11,829 nt of DNA, taken from positions 1-11,829 of the forward strand of contig VGSO01000055.1 of the NCBI GenBank assembly GCA_016874945.1. The letters are read 5' to 3'. The position numbers and the translations under genes are program-made. Source of the stretch: Deltaproteobacteria bacterium (GTDB lineage Bacteria > Desulfobacterota > Desulfobaccia > Desulfobaccales > 0-14-0-80-60-11). Positions 4,863-11,829 of the stretch are shown here, one piece after another; position 1 is the stretch's first letter; each line of letters opens with the position of its first letter. Under the pieces are notes generated by a model. The model ran no database searches and was not told the DNA's origin. It was given only the letters and a program-made list of their open reading frames with translations.

Positions 4863-5512
4863 TGGTTGAGCGTTCTGTCGAGGATCGCTTGCGAGAGGAG
4901 TACTTTGATCTGCTCCCCGATATCCGCCGCGTGGCGGAACATCTGGAAGCTAAAGTCAAATATTGTGTGCTGCCGATATCCCGCAAGTTAGACAAATACG
5001 AACAGCTTGTCGTTACGTCACGAATCAAAGAGTGCGAGAGTGCGCTTGACGCCCTGCGCCGACGCCCGGAAGCGGAAGGCAGAACATTTGATAGAACTAA
5101 ACCCGATAAATATACCTTAACTAATTTGAACGATTTGGCAGGCGTTCGCGTTCTTGCGTTCCCAAGGAGCCGGTTGATAGAAATCGATCAGGAATTACGC
5201 CAGAGATTCTCCGATTGGGAGGTAGATCCGGTCCCGGGTTACGATAAGATCGATGATCCGCTGGCTTTTAAATATTACGGCTACTGTGAGGCGGCCAGCA
5301 GAAAAATTAAGGGCGAGTTACAGATCGTTTCAATGCTTACTGGCCTTTTTTGGGAAGTCGAGCATTCAGCGATATACAAACCCACACCACGACTAAGAGG
5401 TGTAGCTCGCTCTCCGGAGATGCGACACCGCACCAGAGAGGTTCAAACTGCTCTCAGGGCTTTTGAAGAAGAGTTCGAAAAGCAGATTCGCGATTCACTC
5501 AAAAAAAGTTAA
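4862..5512 (+). CDS. RelA/SpoT-domain nucleotidyltransferase-like protein, candidate toxSAS toxin
   Basis: The 216-residue product has a single synthetase-like domain and no hydrolase, TGS or ACT domain. Visible landmarks are SRIKECES (53-60, matching the RxKxxxS motif), NDLAGVRV (90-97, with D91 the expected metal-binding Asp), KYYGYCEAA (137-145, at the G-loop position), ELQIVS (152-157, matching EIQIRT with E152 and Q154) and WEVEHSAIYK (164-173). Known enzymes with this fold pyrophosphorylate GDP/GTP; toxSAS members make toxic alarmones or modify tRNA 3' ends. Here the usual GYxxxH histidine and the EIQIRT arginine are missing (A145 region and V156), and the spacer between these motifs is short, so the product could differ or activity be lost. 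The long helical N- and C-termini are unassigned. It has no own Shine-Dalgarno sequence and overlaps the small upstream gene by one base. Sampled lines give about 50% GC, well below the activase. Confidence 0.85.
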   Translation: MVERSVEDRLREEYFDLLPDIRRVAEHLEAKVKYCVLPISRKLDKYEQLVVTSRIKECESALDALRRRPEAEGRTFDRTKPDKYTLTNLNDLAGVRVLAFPRSRLIEIDQELRQRFSDWEVDPVPGYDKIDDPLAFKYYGYCEAASRKIKGELQIVSMLTGLFWEVEHSAIYKPTPRLRGVARSPEMRHRTREVQTALRAFEEEFEKQIRDSLKKS

Positions 5513-5522
5513 AGAGTATTAA
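5494..5522 (+). promoter_or_regulatory. Weak candidate promoter for the activase gene
   Basis: TTCACT (5494-5499) and TATTAA (5517-5522) lie 17 bases apart, each matching consensus in four positions. The -35 box overlaps the end of the preceding gene. The activase ATG follows 37 bases later. Without it the activase would be read through from upstream. Confidence 0.25.
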
Positions 5523-5559
5523 TTCTAAGACATACTGCCCAGCACTCGGGGGATTCGAT

Positions 5560-8500
5560 ATGAGCAACAAATTCGATGTGGGAGTGGATATCGGGTCAGT
5601 AAGCGTCAACCTGGTGGTCATGAACCCCCAGGGTGAAGTGTTAAAAGAAGAATATGTCCGCCACCTGGGGGACCCTTACGGCGTCGCCTTGCGGTTGCTG
5701 GCGGCCCTGCCGCCTCAGTTTCCCCTGGACAATTGCCGCCTGGCGGCCTGCACCGGTCTGGGGGGGAAAGCCCTGGCCGAAGTCTTGGGCGCGGTGTTTG
5801 TCAATGAAGTCATCGCCCAGGCCCGGGGCGTCTATCACCTGGCGCCCCGGGCCCGCACCGTCATCGACATGGGCGGGGAGGACGCCAAGCTCCTCCTCAT
5901 CGGGGAAGAAGGCGGCCATCTGGTGATCCAGGACTTTGCCATGAACACCCTGTGCGCCGCGGGCACCGGCTCCTTTCTGGACCAGCAGGCCCACCGCATG
6001 GGTTACACCATCGAGGAATTCAGCGAGCAGGCCCTACGCTCCACCACCCCGCCCCGCATCGCCGGGCGTTGCAGCGTCTTTGCCAAGACGGACATGATTC
6101 ACCTGCAACAGGGCGCCACGCTGGACTATGAAATCATCGCCGGCCTCTGCCAGGCCATGGCCCGAAACCTCAAGAGCAACATCGCCAAGGGAAAAACCAT
6201 CACTGCCCCGGTGGCCTTCGTGGGCGGGGTGGCCCACAATCAGGGGGTGCGCCAGGCCTTCCGCCAGGTCTTCGACCTTGACGATGAGAGCCTTATCATC
6301 CCGCCCCACTTCTGCGCCGTGGGCGCAGTGGGCGCGGTGCTGGCGGCCCGGGAAAATCCCCCGTCCGACTTTGACCTTCGCCTGGAGCGCTTAAAAGAAT
6401 ACCTACGGCGGGAAGTGGACGCCGACCGGCCCCTGCCCCGGCTCACCCCTCCCGACCCGCCGGGGCCGGAACACTACCAGGTGGTGGACCTACCCGACGA
6501 CGGCTCGGTGGTGGAAGGCTACCTGGGGGTGGACGTAGGCTCCATCAGCACCAACGTGGTGGTCATTGACGCCCGGATGCGGGTCCTGGCCCGGGAATAC
6601 CTCATGACCGCCGGCCGGCCCCTGGAGGCCATCACTCAGGGTCTGCGCCAGGCGGGCCAAAAGCTCCAAGGCCGGGTGAAGATCCTGGGCGCGGCCACCA
6701 CCGGCTCGGGCCGCTACCTCACCGGGGACTTCATCGGCGCCGACGTGGTGCGCAATGAAATTACCGCCCAGGCCACCGCGGCCGCGGCCATCGACCCTTC
6801 GGTGGACACCATCTTCGAGATCGGCGGCCAGGACTCCAAGTTTATCAGTCTGCGCCACGGCGCCATCGTGGACTTCATGATGAACAAGGTCTGCGCCGCG
6901 GGCACCGGGTCGTATCTGGAAGAACAGGCCGAAAAGCTGGGCATCTCCATCCGGGAAGAGTTCGGGAAACTGGCCCTGGAAAGCCAGACCCCGGTGCGCC
7001 TGGGCGAGCGCTGCACCGTGTTCATGGAATCGGACATCGTCCACCACCAGCAGCGGGGCGCGGCCAAGGACGACCTGGTGGCGGGGCTGTCCTACTCCAT
7101 CGTTTACAATTACATCAACAAAGTGGTGGAAGAGCGGCCCATCGGCAAAAATATCTTTTACCAGGGAGCCACCGCGGCCAACCAGGGCATCGTCGCGGCC
7201 TTTGAGCAGGTCACCGGCAAAAAGATCAACGTGCCGCCGCACCACGACGTCACCGGGGCCATCGGCGCGGCTATCCTGGCCATGCGGGAGTTCGACTGGA
7301 AAAAATCCCGCTTCAAGGGCTTCGACCTGGCCGACCGCCAGTACACCGTAACCTCTTTTGAGTGCAAGAGCTGTCCCAACAACTGCGAAATCCGCCAGGT
7401 GCAGATCGCCGGGGAAAAGCCCCTGTTTTACGGCAGCCGCTGCGAAAAATACGAGGTGGACACCCAGAAAAAGGTGGTAGACATTCCCGACCTCATCAAG
7501 GAGCGGGAAGATTTGCTCTACGGTTCCGAGCCGCCCCCGGAGGGCAAGAGAGGGCCCATCGGCATCCCCCGGACCATGTTCTTCCAGGAGCTCATGCCCT
7601 TTTTCCGCACCTTTTTCGAAGAGCTGGGCTTCACCGTGGTCTATTCCCAGAAGACCAACAAGAGCGTCATCCGCCAGGGGGTGGAGTCCCTGGCCGCGGA
7701 GCCGTGCTATCCGGTGAAGGTGGCCCACGGCCATATCCTGGATCTGCTCAAGGCCGGGGTGAAGCGCATTTTTCTTCCCAGCGTCATCAACATGGCCAAT
7801 TCCAACCCGGAGATCAAGTCCGGGGTGGTTTGCCCCATGGTGCAGTCGCTGCCCTACACCGTGGAAACCGCCATCGACTTCGGCGAATACGACGCCGAGC
7901 TGGTCACCCCAGTGCTCTACTTCGGCTCCGGGGAGCGCCAATTGCGCCAGGGCCTAAAAAAACTGGCCCGGAAGCTGGGGGCCTCCCGTTTTAAGTTCGA
8001 CCGGGCCTTCATGCGGGCCATGGGGGCGCAAACGGCCTACTACAAACAGCTCCAGGACCGGGGGCGGGAAATCCTGGACGCTCTGCGTCCCGACGAGCGT
8101 CTCATGGTCCTCATCGGCCGGCCCTACAACGCCTTCGACCCGGCCATGAATCTCAACCTCCACCGCAAGCTGCGCCAACTGGGGGTTCAGACCCTGCCCA
8201 TGGACTTCCTGCCCCTGGACCAGGTGGAGGACCTTTCGGAAATCAAGCCCATGTACTGGCGCTTCGGCCAGAAAATTCTGGGCGCCGCGGAGCTGGTGCG
8301 CCAAGACCACCGCCTCTACGGCGTCTTTATCACCAATTTCAGCTGCGGCCCCGACTCCTTTATCGAGCACTTTTTCAAGGACCGCATGCGAGGCAAGCCT
8401 TACCTGGAAATCGAGATCGACGAGCACTCCTCCGACGTGGGCGCCATCACCCGCCTGGAGGCGTTCCTGGACAGCCTGAAGAACGTTAAGCCCCAGCCCA

Positions 8501-9747
8501 TGGTGGACGCGGTTTCGCCTTACCGCTACCGGGTCACCGGGGCCTTGAAGCGCCGCATCTATCTCCCCCCCATGACCGACCAGGCCCTGGGTCTGGTGGC
8601 CGCGTTCCAGGCCTGCGGCGCCGAAGCCGAATCCCTGCCGGAGTCCGACGAGGAGACCCTGGAACTGGGCCGCCGCCTTACCTCCGGCAAAGAGTGCTAC
8701 CCCCTGATCCTCACCACCGGGGACCTGGCCAAACTGTTGCAGCGCCCCGGCTTCGACCCGGAAAAGAGCGCGTTCTTCATGCCCGCGGCCAACGGCCCCT
8801 GCCGCTTCGGCCAGTACCACCGGTTCCACCGCCTGGTCCTGGATGAGCTGGGCTACCCCCAGATGCCGGTTTACTCCCCGGACCAGACGGAAACCATGTA
8901 CCAGGAAGTCGGCATGGTGGGGGATGACTTCGACCGCATCGCCTGGCGGGGCGTGGTGGCCATCGACCTGCTGGAGAAAAAGCTGTGGGAGACCCGGCCC
9001 TATGAGCGCCACACCGGCGACACCGACCAGGTCTATCAGCACTATGTGCAAAAAGCCTATGAAGCCCTGCGGGATAGACGCGATGAGGTCCCGGTGCTCC
9101 AGGAAGCCCGCCGGGCCTTCGAGGACGTGGCCTTAAACGGCAGCCGGGACAAGCCCATCGTGGGCATCGTGGGGGAAATCTACACCCGGGCCAACAAATT
9201 CTCCAACGAAAACGCCATCCGGGAAATCGAGGCCCTGGGGGGCGAGGTCTGGATGCCGCCCATCGGCGAGTGGCTGCTGTACGTCAACTTCACCGCCCAA
9301 AAGAACGCCATCGCCAACCGGCGCTGGCTGCTGCTGCTCCAGGTGCTCCTCAAAGGCCGGGTCCAGCACAAGCTGGAACACCGGCTGACGGAGGTCTTTG
9401 AAGGCTGCATCCGCAACCTTCATGAACCCAAGATCTCCGAAATTTTGGAATTGGCCCAGGGCTACCTCCACCCCTCCTTCGAGGGCGAGGCCATCCTGAG
9501 CATCGGCAAATCCCGGGACTTCGTGCGCAAGGGGGCCGCGGGGCTGGTGAACATCATGCCCTTCACCTGCATGCCCGGCACCGTGGTGAACTCCCTGTTC
9601 AAACGCCTCCGGGAAGAGCACGACAACATCCCCTTCCTCAACCTGGCCTACGACGGCCAGGAACAGACCCACACCCGCACCCGCCTGGAAGCTTTCATGT
9701 ACCAGGTAAGGCAGTTCCAGGGAAAGCGGGGGAAGGGGAAGGAGTAG
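5560..9747 (+). CDS. Fused 2-hydroxyacyl-CoA dehydratase activase (two BcrAD/BadFG ATPase domains plus DUF2229 and HgdB-like domains)
   Basis: The 1395-residue protein starts at ATG 5560 behind a weak GGGGGA site. Residues 5-265 are a first ASKHA-type ATPase (VGVDIGS; VIDMGGEDAK; FVGGVAHN) and 320-575 a second (LGVDVGS; FEIGGQDSK). In the HgdC activator one [4Fe-4S] cluster bridges a homodimer through two cysteines per subunit, in the motifs CAAGTG and RCxVF. Both pairs are present here: C132/C171 and C445/C485, so one chain can form an internal pseudodimer. A C602-x2-C605-x3-C609 ... C628 segment follows. Residues about 665-980 resemble DUF2229 (cysteines 716, 758, 929), and 985-1380 an HgdB-like dehydratase domain (cysteines 1046, 1081, 1337). 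Family members pass single electrons at ATP cost. No separate dehydratase alpha/beta genes adjoin it, so substrate is unknown; a broad reductive or anaerobic acyl-CoA role is inferred. Confidence 0.92.
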   Translation: MSNKFDVGVDIGSVSVNLVVMNPQGEVLKEEYVRHLGDPYGVALRLLAALPPQFPLDNCRLAACTGLGGKALAEVLGAVFVNEVIAQARGVYHLAPRARTVIDMGGEDAKLLLIGEEGGHLVIQDFAMNTLCAAGTGSFLDQQAHRMGYTIEEFSEQALRSTTPPRIAGRCSVFAKTDMIHLQQGATLDYEIIAGLCQAMARNLKSNIAKGKTITAPVAFVGGVAHNQGVRQAFRQVFDLDDESLIIPPHFCAVGAVGAVLAARENPPSDFDLRLERLKEYLRREVDADRPLPRLTPPDPPGPEHYQVVDLPDDGSVVEGYLGVDVGSISTNVVVIDARMRVLAREYLMTAGRPLEAITQGLRQAGQKLQGRVKILGAATTGSGRYLTGDFIGADVVRNEITAQATAAAAIDPSVDTIFEIGGQDSKFISLRHGAIVDFMMNKVCAAGTGSYLEEQAEKLGISIREEFGKLALESQTPVRLGERCTVFMESDIVHHQQRGAAKDDLVAGLSYSIVYNYINKVVEERPIGKNIFYQGATAANQGIVAAFEQVTGKKINVPPHHDVTGAIGAAILAMREFDWKKSRFKGFDLADRQYTVTSFECKSCPNNCEIRQVQIAGEKPLFYGSRCEKYEVDTQKKVVDIPDLIKEREDLLYGSEPPPEGKRGPIGIPRTMFFQELMPFFRTFFEELGFTVVYSQKTNKSVIRQGVESLAAEPCYPVKVAHGHILDLLKAGVKRIFLPSVINMANSNPEIKSGVVCPMVQSLPYTVETAIDFGEYDAELVTPVLYFGSGERQLRQGLKKLARKLGASRFKFDRAFMRAMGAQTAYYKQLQDRGREILDALRPDERLMVLIGRPYNAFDPAMNLNLHRKLRQLGVQTLPMDFLPLDQVEDLSEIKPMYWRFGQKILGAAELVRQDHRLYGVFITNFSCGPDSFIEHFFKDRMRGKPYLEIEIDEHSSDVGAITRLEAFLDSLKNVKPQPMVDAVSPYRYRVTGALKRRIYLPPMTDQALGLVAAFQACGAEAESLPESDEETLELGRRLTSGKECYPLILTTGDLAKLLQRPGFDPEKSAFFMPAANGPCRFGQYHRFHRLVLDELGYPQMPVYSPDQTETMYQEVGMVGDDFDRIAWRGVVAIDLLEKKLWETRPYERHTGDTDQVYQHYVQKAYEALRDRRDEVPVLQEARRAFEDVALNGSRDKPIVGIVGEIYTRANKFSNENAIREIEALGGEVWMPPIGEWLLYVNFTAQKNAIANRRWLLLLQVLLKGRVQHKLEHRLTEVFEGCIRNLHEPKISEILELAQGYLHPSFEGEAILSIGKSRDFVRKGAAGLVNIMPFTCMPGTVVNSLFKRLREEHDNIPFLNLAYDGQEQTHTRTRLEAFMYQVRQFQGKRGKGKE

Positions 9748-9754
9748 GAATTTT

Positions 9755-9782
9755 GGGGGGAAGGCGCTTGCCCCTCCCCCCC
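9755..9782 (+). terminator. GC-rich hairpin just after the activase gene
   Basis: GGGGGGAAGG (9755-9764) can pair with CCCCTCCCCCCC (9771-9782) around a short loop, beginning eight bases after the stop codon. There is no T-run, so it is at best a weak terminator or an mRNA-stabilising hairpin. Confidence 0.35.
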
Positions 9783-9839
9783 TCAAGCTTCTGCCCCCAA
9801 TCCCCGATTTCACCGTTTCCAAACTAATCGGGAAAGAAA

Positions 9840-9868
9840 TTGCAAATCCCGGCTCCTTCATTTATGAT
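9840..9868 (+). promoter_or_regulatory. Candidate sigma70-type promoter for the propeller protein gene
   Basis: TTGCAA (9840-9845) and TATGAT (9863-9868) are 17 bases apart, matching the -35 in four positions and the -10 in five. It would give a leader of roughly 110 bases before the ATG at 9985, which contains nothing I recognise. Confidence 0.5.
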
Positions 9869-9984
9869 TGATGTCAAAGGGGCCCGGCGCTCTCTGGGTG
9901 TTTTCTTTCCCTGCGGAAGCAGCTTCCTTAATCACCATCTCTTGGTCTGAAACTTGATCTATCTGACATTTGGGAGGAACTGGC

Positions 9985-11172
9985 ATGTTACGGCGATGGA
10001 TTTCCCTGCTCCTGTTCCTGGTGTTGGCTATGGTGAGCGCCGCTCCGGTCCTGGCGGGCGCCCCGGGGACCCAAAAGTGGTCCTATTTGGCGGCGACTTC
10101 CATTCGTCACTCCAATGTGGCCCTGGATGCCCTGGGCGTGGCCTATATAGCTGATGAATATGGTTATCTTTATGCACTTAATCCCAACGGGACGAAGAAG
10201 TGGAAAATTAATGGGGGCGCCAGCGGTTGGGCGTCTCCGGCCGTGGGCCCGGACGGCACTATCTATATGGGAGCGGGCACCTTTTATGCCTATAATCCCG
10301 ACGGCACCCAAAAGTGGGCCAATGACAAGATAGGAGCCACTATGGGATGCCCGGCCATTGCCCCGGACGGCACCATCTATGTGACCTCTTCCTGGCAAGG
10401 CGGCCTGGTGGCGTTAAATCCGGTCAACGGCAACAAAAAGTGGACCTATTCCATGTCACCCTCGGACTCCTCTCCGGCCGTCGCTAAGGATGGCACCATC
10501 TATGTGGGCTCCCAAAATATGAGGCTCCATGCCATTAATCCGGATGGCAGTTATAAATGGGATTATTACATGGGCGGGGAAGTGCGCTCTTCCCCGGCTA
10601 TCGCCACTGATGGCACCATCTATGTGGGGTCGAGAAACAGCCGCATCTGGGCCATTAACCCCGATGGCACCTTGAAATGGGTTTACCTGGCCTTCCTTGA
10701 TACCTTTTCGTCGCCGGCGGTGGCCGCCGACGGCACCATTTATATAGGGGGGGCCAAGCTGCATGCCCTTGATCCTACCAATGGCAACCTGAAGTATTCT
10801 TTCAACCCCGGACCCACGGTCCTCTCTTCGCCGGCCATCGGCGCCGACGGCATCGTTTACGTCGGCGCCACTTCCTATACTCCGGGCGAGGGGGACAACC
10901 TCTATGCCCTCAACCCGGATTTAACCGTAAAGTGGCGCTTTTCCACGATGGGCGAGACCAGTTCCAGCCCGGCCATTGGCCCTGACGGCACCGTTTATGT
11001 TGGTTGTGCGGACGGCTATATTTACGCGGTGTACTGCACCTCCCTGGGCCTGGCCAATTCCCCCTGGCCCATGTTCCATCATGACGCCAAGCATTCCGGC
11101 AGCGTCCTGCCCTACCAGCCGGTCATTCCCAAGAAAAGTATTCCTGGAGCTCTCATGTTGCTAATGAATTAA
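9985..11172 (+). CDS. Exported PQQ-type beta-propeller repeat protein (outer-membrane/periplasmic)
   Basis: The 395-residue product begins with a Sec signal peptide: basic MLRRW, a hydrophobic core, and a VLA-G cleavage site after residue 24. I use ATG 9985 (GGGAGG at 9972-9977, spacing 7), not the TTG at 9970, which lies before that site. The mature part is eight repeats of about 40 residues with the pattern SSPAIGxDGTIYVGS ... LYALNPDGTxKW, the PQQ_2/BamB-type propeller blade. The sixth repeat is shortened and the seventh has a PGEG insertion. The last ends in PWPMFHHDAKHSG, a common closing motif in such proteins. No PQQ-dehydrogenase catalytic residues are seen, so it is probably a binding or scaffolding protein. 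The C-terminal tail (IPGALMLLMN) is hydrophobic but short. Confidence 0.9.
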   Translation: MLRRWISLLLFLVLAMVSAAPVLAGAPGTQKWSYLAATSIRHSNVALDALGVAYIADEYGYLYALNPNGTKKWKINGGASGWASPAVGPDGTIYMGAGTFYAYNPDGTQKWANDKIGATMGCPAIAPDGTIYVTSSWQGGLVALNPVNGNKKWTYSMSPSDSSPAVAKDGTIYVGSQNMRLHAINPDGSYKWDYYMGGEVRSSPAIATDGTIYVGSRNSRIWAINPDGTLKWVYLAFLDTFSSPAVAADGTIYIGGAKLHALDPTNGNLKYSFNPGPTVLSSPAIGADGIVYVGATSYTPGEGDNLYALNPDLTVKWRFSTMGETSSSPAIGPDGTVYVGCADGYIYAVYCTSLGLANSPWPMFHHDAKHSGSVLPYQPVIPKKSIPGALMLLMN

Positions 11173-11193
11173 TTGGAGAGATCTGAAAAGGGA

Positions 11194-11267
11194 GCAGCCG
11201 GCTGCAGCCTGCAGCGGGCGGCCCGCCGGGCCGCCCCTACTTGGTGGGGCGGGCCTCCATGCCCGCC
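11194..11267. repeat. GC-rich palindromic repeat block between convergent genes
   Basis: Three palindromes follow each other: GCAGCCGGCTGC (11194-11205); GGGCGGCCC-GCC-GGGCCGCCC (11216-11236, 9-bp perfect stem, 3-base loop); and GGCGGGC-CTCCAT-GCCCGCC (11248-11267, 7-bp stem). The linker CCTACTTGG has GTAGGGGCGG in the reverse strand, a motif that recurs in dispersed intergenic repeats of many GC-rich genomes. No T-run follows, but the block lies between convergent genes and may act as a bidirectional transcription barrier. Confidence 0.65.
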
Positions 11268-11296
11268 TTGCATGACTCGCAATTTTTCACCTCTTT

Positions 11297-11829
11297 CTAC
11301 ACCTTCTTCTCCCACCTCAGCAAATCCGTCACTTCCGCCAGGGTCCGGCCCTCCTTGATTTCCTCCCGGATGCGGTTTTCCTTCTCCAGGACGTCCATGG
11401 CCCGGTTGGCGTATTCCACGGCGATTTTTTGGGGCAGTACGCAGACCCCATCGTCGTCCCCCAGAATCCAGTCCCCGGTTTCCACCCGGGTGTTGCCCAC
11501 CCGGATGGGGACGCCGATTTCCCCGAAGCCCCTCGGCTCCCCGGCGTTGGGCATGACCAGGCGGGAAAAGGCGGGGAAGCCCAGCTTGACGATGTCTCCG
11601 GAATCCCGGAGCGCGCCGTCGATGACCACCCCGGCCACCCCTTTTTGCAACGACGAATGGGTGGCCAGTTCCCCCCAGATGGCGGGGCCCACGCCCCCGG
11701 CGGCGATGACCAGGACGTCGCCGGGGTGGGCCAGGTCAATGGCCTCCACCGGCTTGGCCCAGTCGCCGGGATAGGTGCGCACCGTCAAGGCCCGGCCCGC
11801 CAGGCGGATGCCGGGAAAAAGCGGCCTGA
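11297..11829 (-). CDS. RraA-family protein (aldolase/decarboxylase-like), 5' end outside window
   Basis: At least 176 residues are seen; the frame is open to the right edge and its first visible residues (RPLFPGIRLAGRA) still belong to the domain, so the TTG at 11788 is internal. GELATHSSLQKGVAGVVIDG and ALRD carry the family's substrate and metal-binding site: the Arg-Asp of GALRD matches the pair that binds the metal in 4-hydroxy-4-methyl-2-oxoglutarate/4-carboxy-4-hydroxy-2-oxoadipate aldolases. GDDDGVCVLP near residue 126 matches the typical GDxDGVxxxP. The family also includes the RNase E inhibitor RraA, so the exact role cannot be set from sequence; presence of Arg/Asp favours an aldolase-like enzyme. 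The C-terminal helix ends EVTDLLRWEKKV. Confidence 0.88.
   Translation of the reverse strand, partial: RPLFPGIRLAGRALTVRTYPGDWAKPVEAIDLAHPGDVLVIAAGGVGPAIWGELATHSSLQKGVAGVVIDGALRDSGDIVKLGFPAFSRLVMPNAGEPRGFGEIGVPIRVGNTRVETGDWILGDDDGVCVLPQKIAVEYANRAMDVLEKENRIREEIKEGRTLAEVTDLLRWEKKV

Noticed and set aside
6490..7941. 483-residue open frame on the minus strand inside the activase gene
   Set aside because: It is a shadow of the GC-rich activase coding strand, with repetitive Gly/His/Val content, no domain and no ribosome binding site.
7954..9051. 365-residue minus-strand open frame within the activase gene
   Set aside because: Same reason: antisense shadow in GC-rich sequence without domain or start signals.
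5560..9747. Activase and toxSAS-like pair as a single operon with shared function
   Set aside because: Only 47 bases separate them, but composition differs sharply and the activase family has no known link to alarmone synthetases.

Overview
The window looks like a chromosomal accessory stretch from a GC-rich anaerobic bacterium, most plausibly a deltaproteobacterium-like lineage (Desulfobacterota, Syntrophobacterales/Desulfobacca type). This rests on a 1395-residue fused 2-hydroxyacyl-CoA dehydratase activase, an iron-sulfur flavoprotein, a radical SAM protein, and many short dispersed palindromic repeats. The taxonomic guess is inference; there is no rRNA or other marker.

Layout. (1) Positions 1-444 hold the 3' end of an IS1380-type transposase cut by the window edge. 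(2) Positions 445-1800 are gene-poor and repeat-rich. A family of short repeats with core AGTGTCTGTCCC occurs five times in alternating orientation, one pair forming a ~145-bp interrupted palindrome and another a compact hairpin. Two small genes sit between them: an unlisted 45-residue membrane protein (988-1125, +) and an 88-residue coiled-coil/tail-anchored protein (1376-1642, -). A separate 56-bp palindromic repeat lies at 868-923. (3) Positions 1800-3186 are a divergent pair: an iron-sulfur flavoprotein (-) and a TetR regulator (+), with candidate operators between them. (4) Positions 3294-4575 carry a 57-residue Cys-ended helix-turn-helix-like protein and a radical SAM protein with a C-terminal winged helix. 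(5) Positions 4617-5512 hold a lower-GC two-gene unit whose stop and start codons overlap (TAATG): an 81-residue unknown protein, then a divergent RelA/SpoT-type nucleotidyltransferase. Its layout resembles toxSAS toxin-antitoxin operons. (6) Positions 5560-9747 encode the large activase with two complete ATPase domains, each with the cluster cysteines, fused to two dehydratase-like domains. (7) Positions 9985-11172 encode a secreted eight-repeat PQQ-type beta-propeller protein behind a good sigma70-type promoter. (8) After a GC-rich palindromic repeat block, a convergent RraA-family gene runs off the right edge (11297-11829, -).

How they fit together. The flavoprotein, radical SAM protein, activase and the small Cys-rich protein all point to oxygen-sensitive redox chemistry, but they are not one operon. 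The flavoprotein/TetR pair is probably a self-contained regulated unit. The most interesting candidate for a little-described system is the 81-residue/RelA-SpoT pair: it retains the fold's acidic residues but has lost the usual GYxxxH-type histidine and the EIQIRT arginine. A second point of interest is that two genes (tetR and the radical SAM gene) start directly behind an A-rich 7-bp tandem repeat instead of a visible Shine-Dalgarno sequence.
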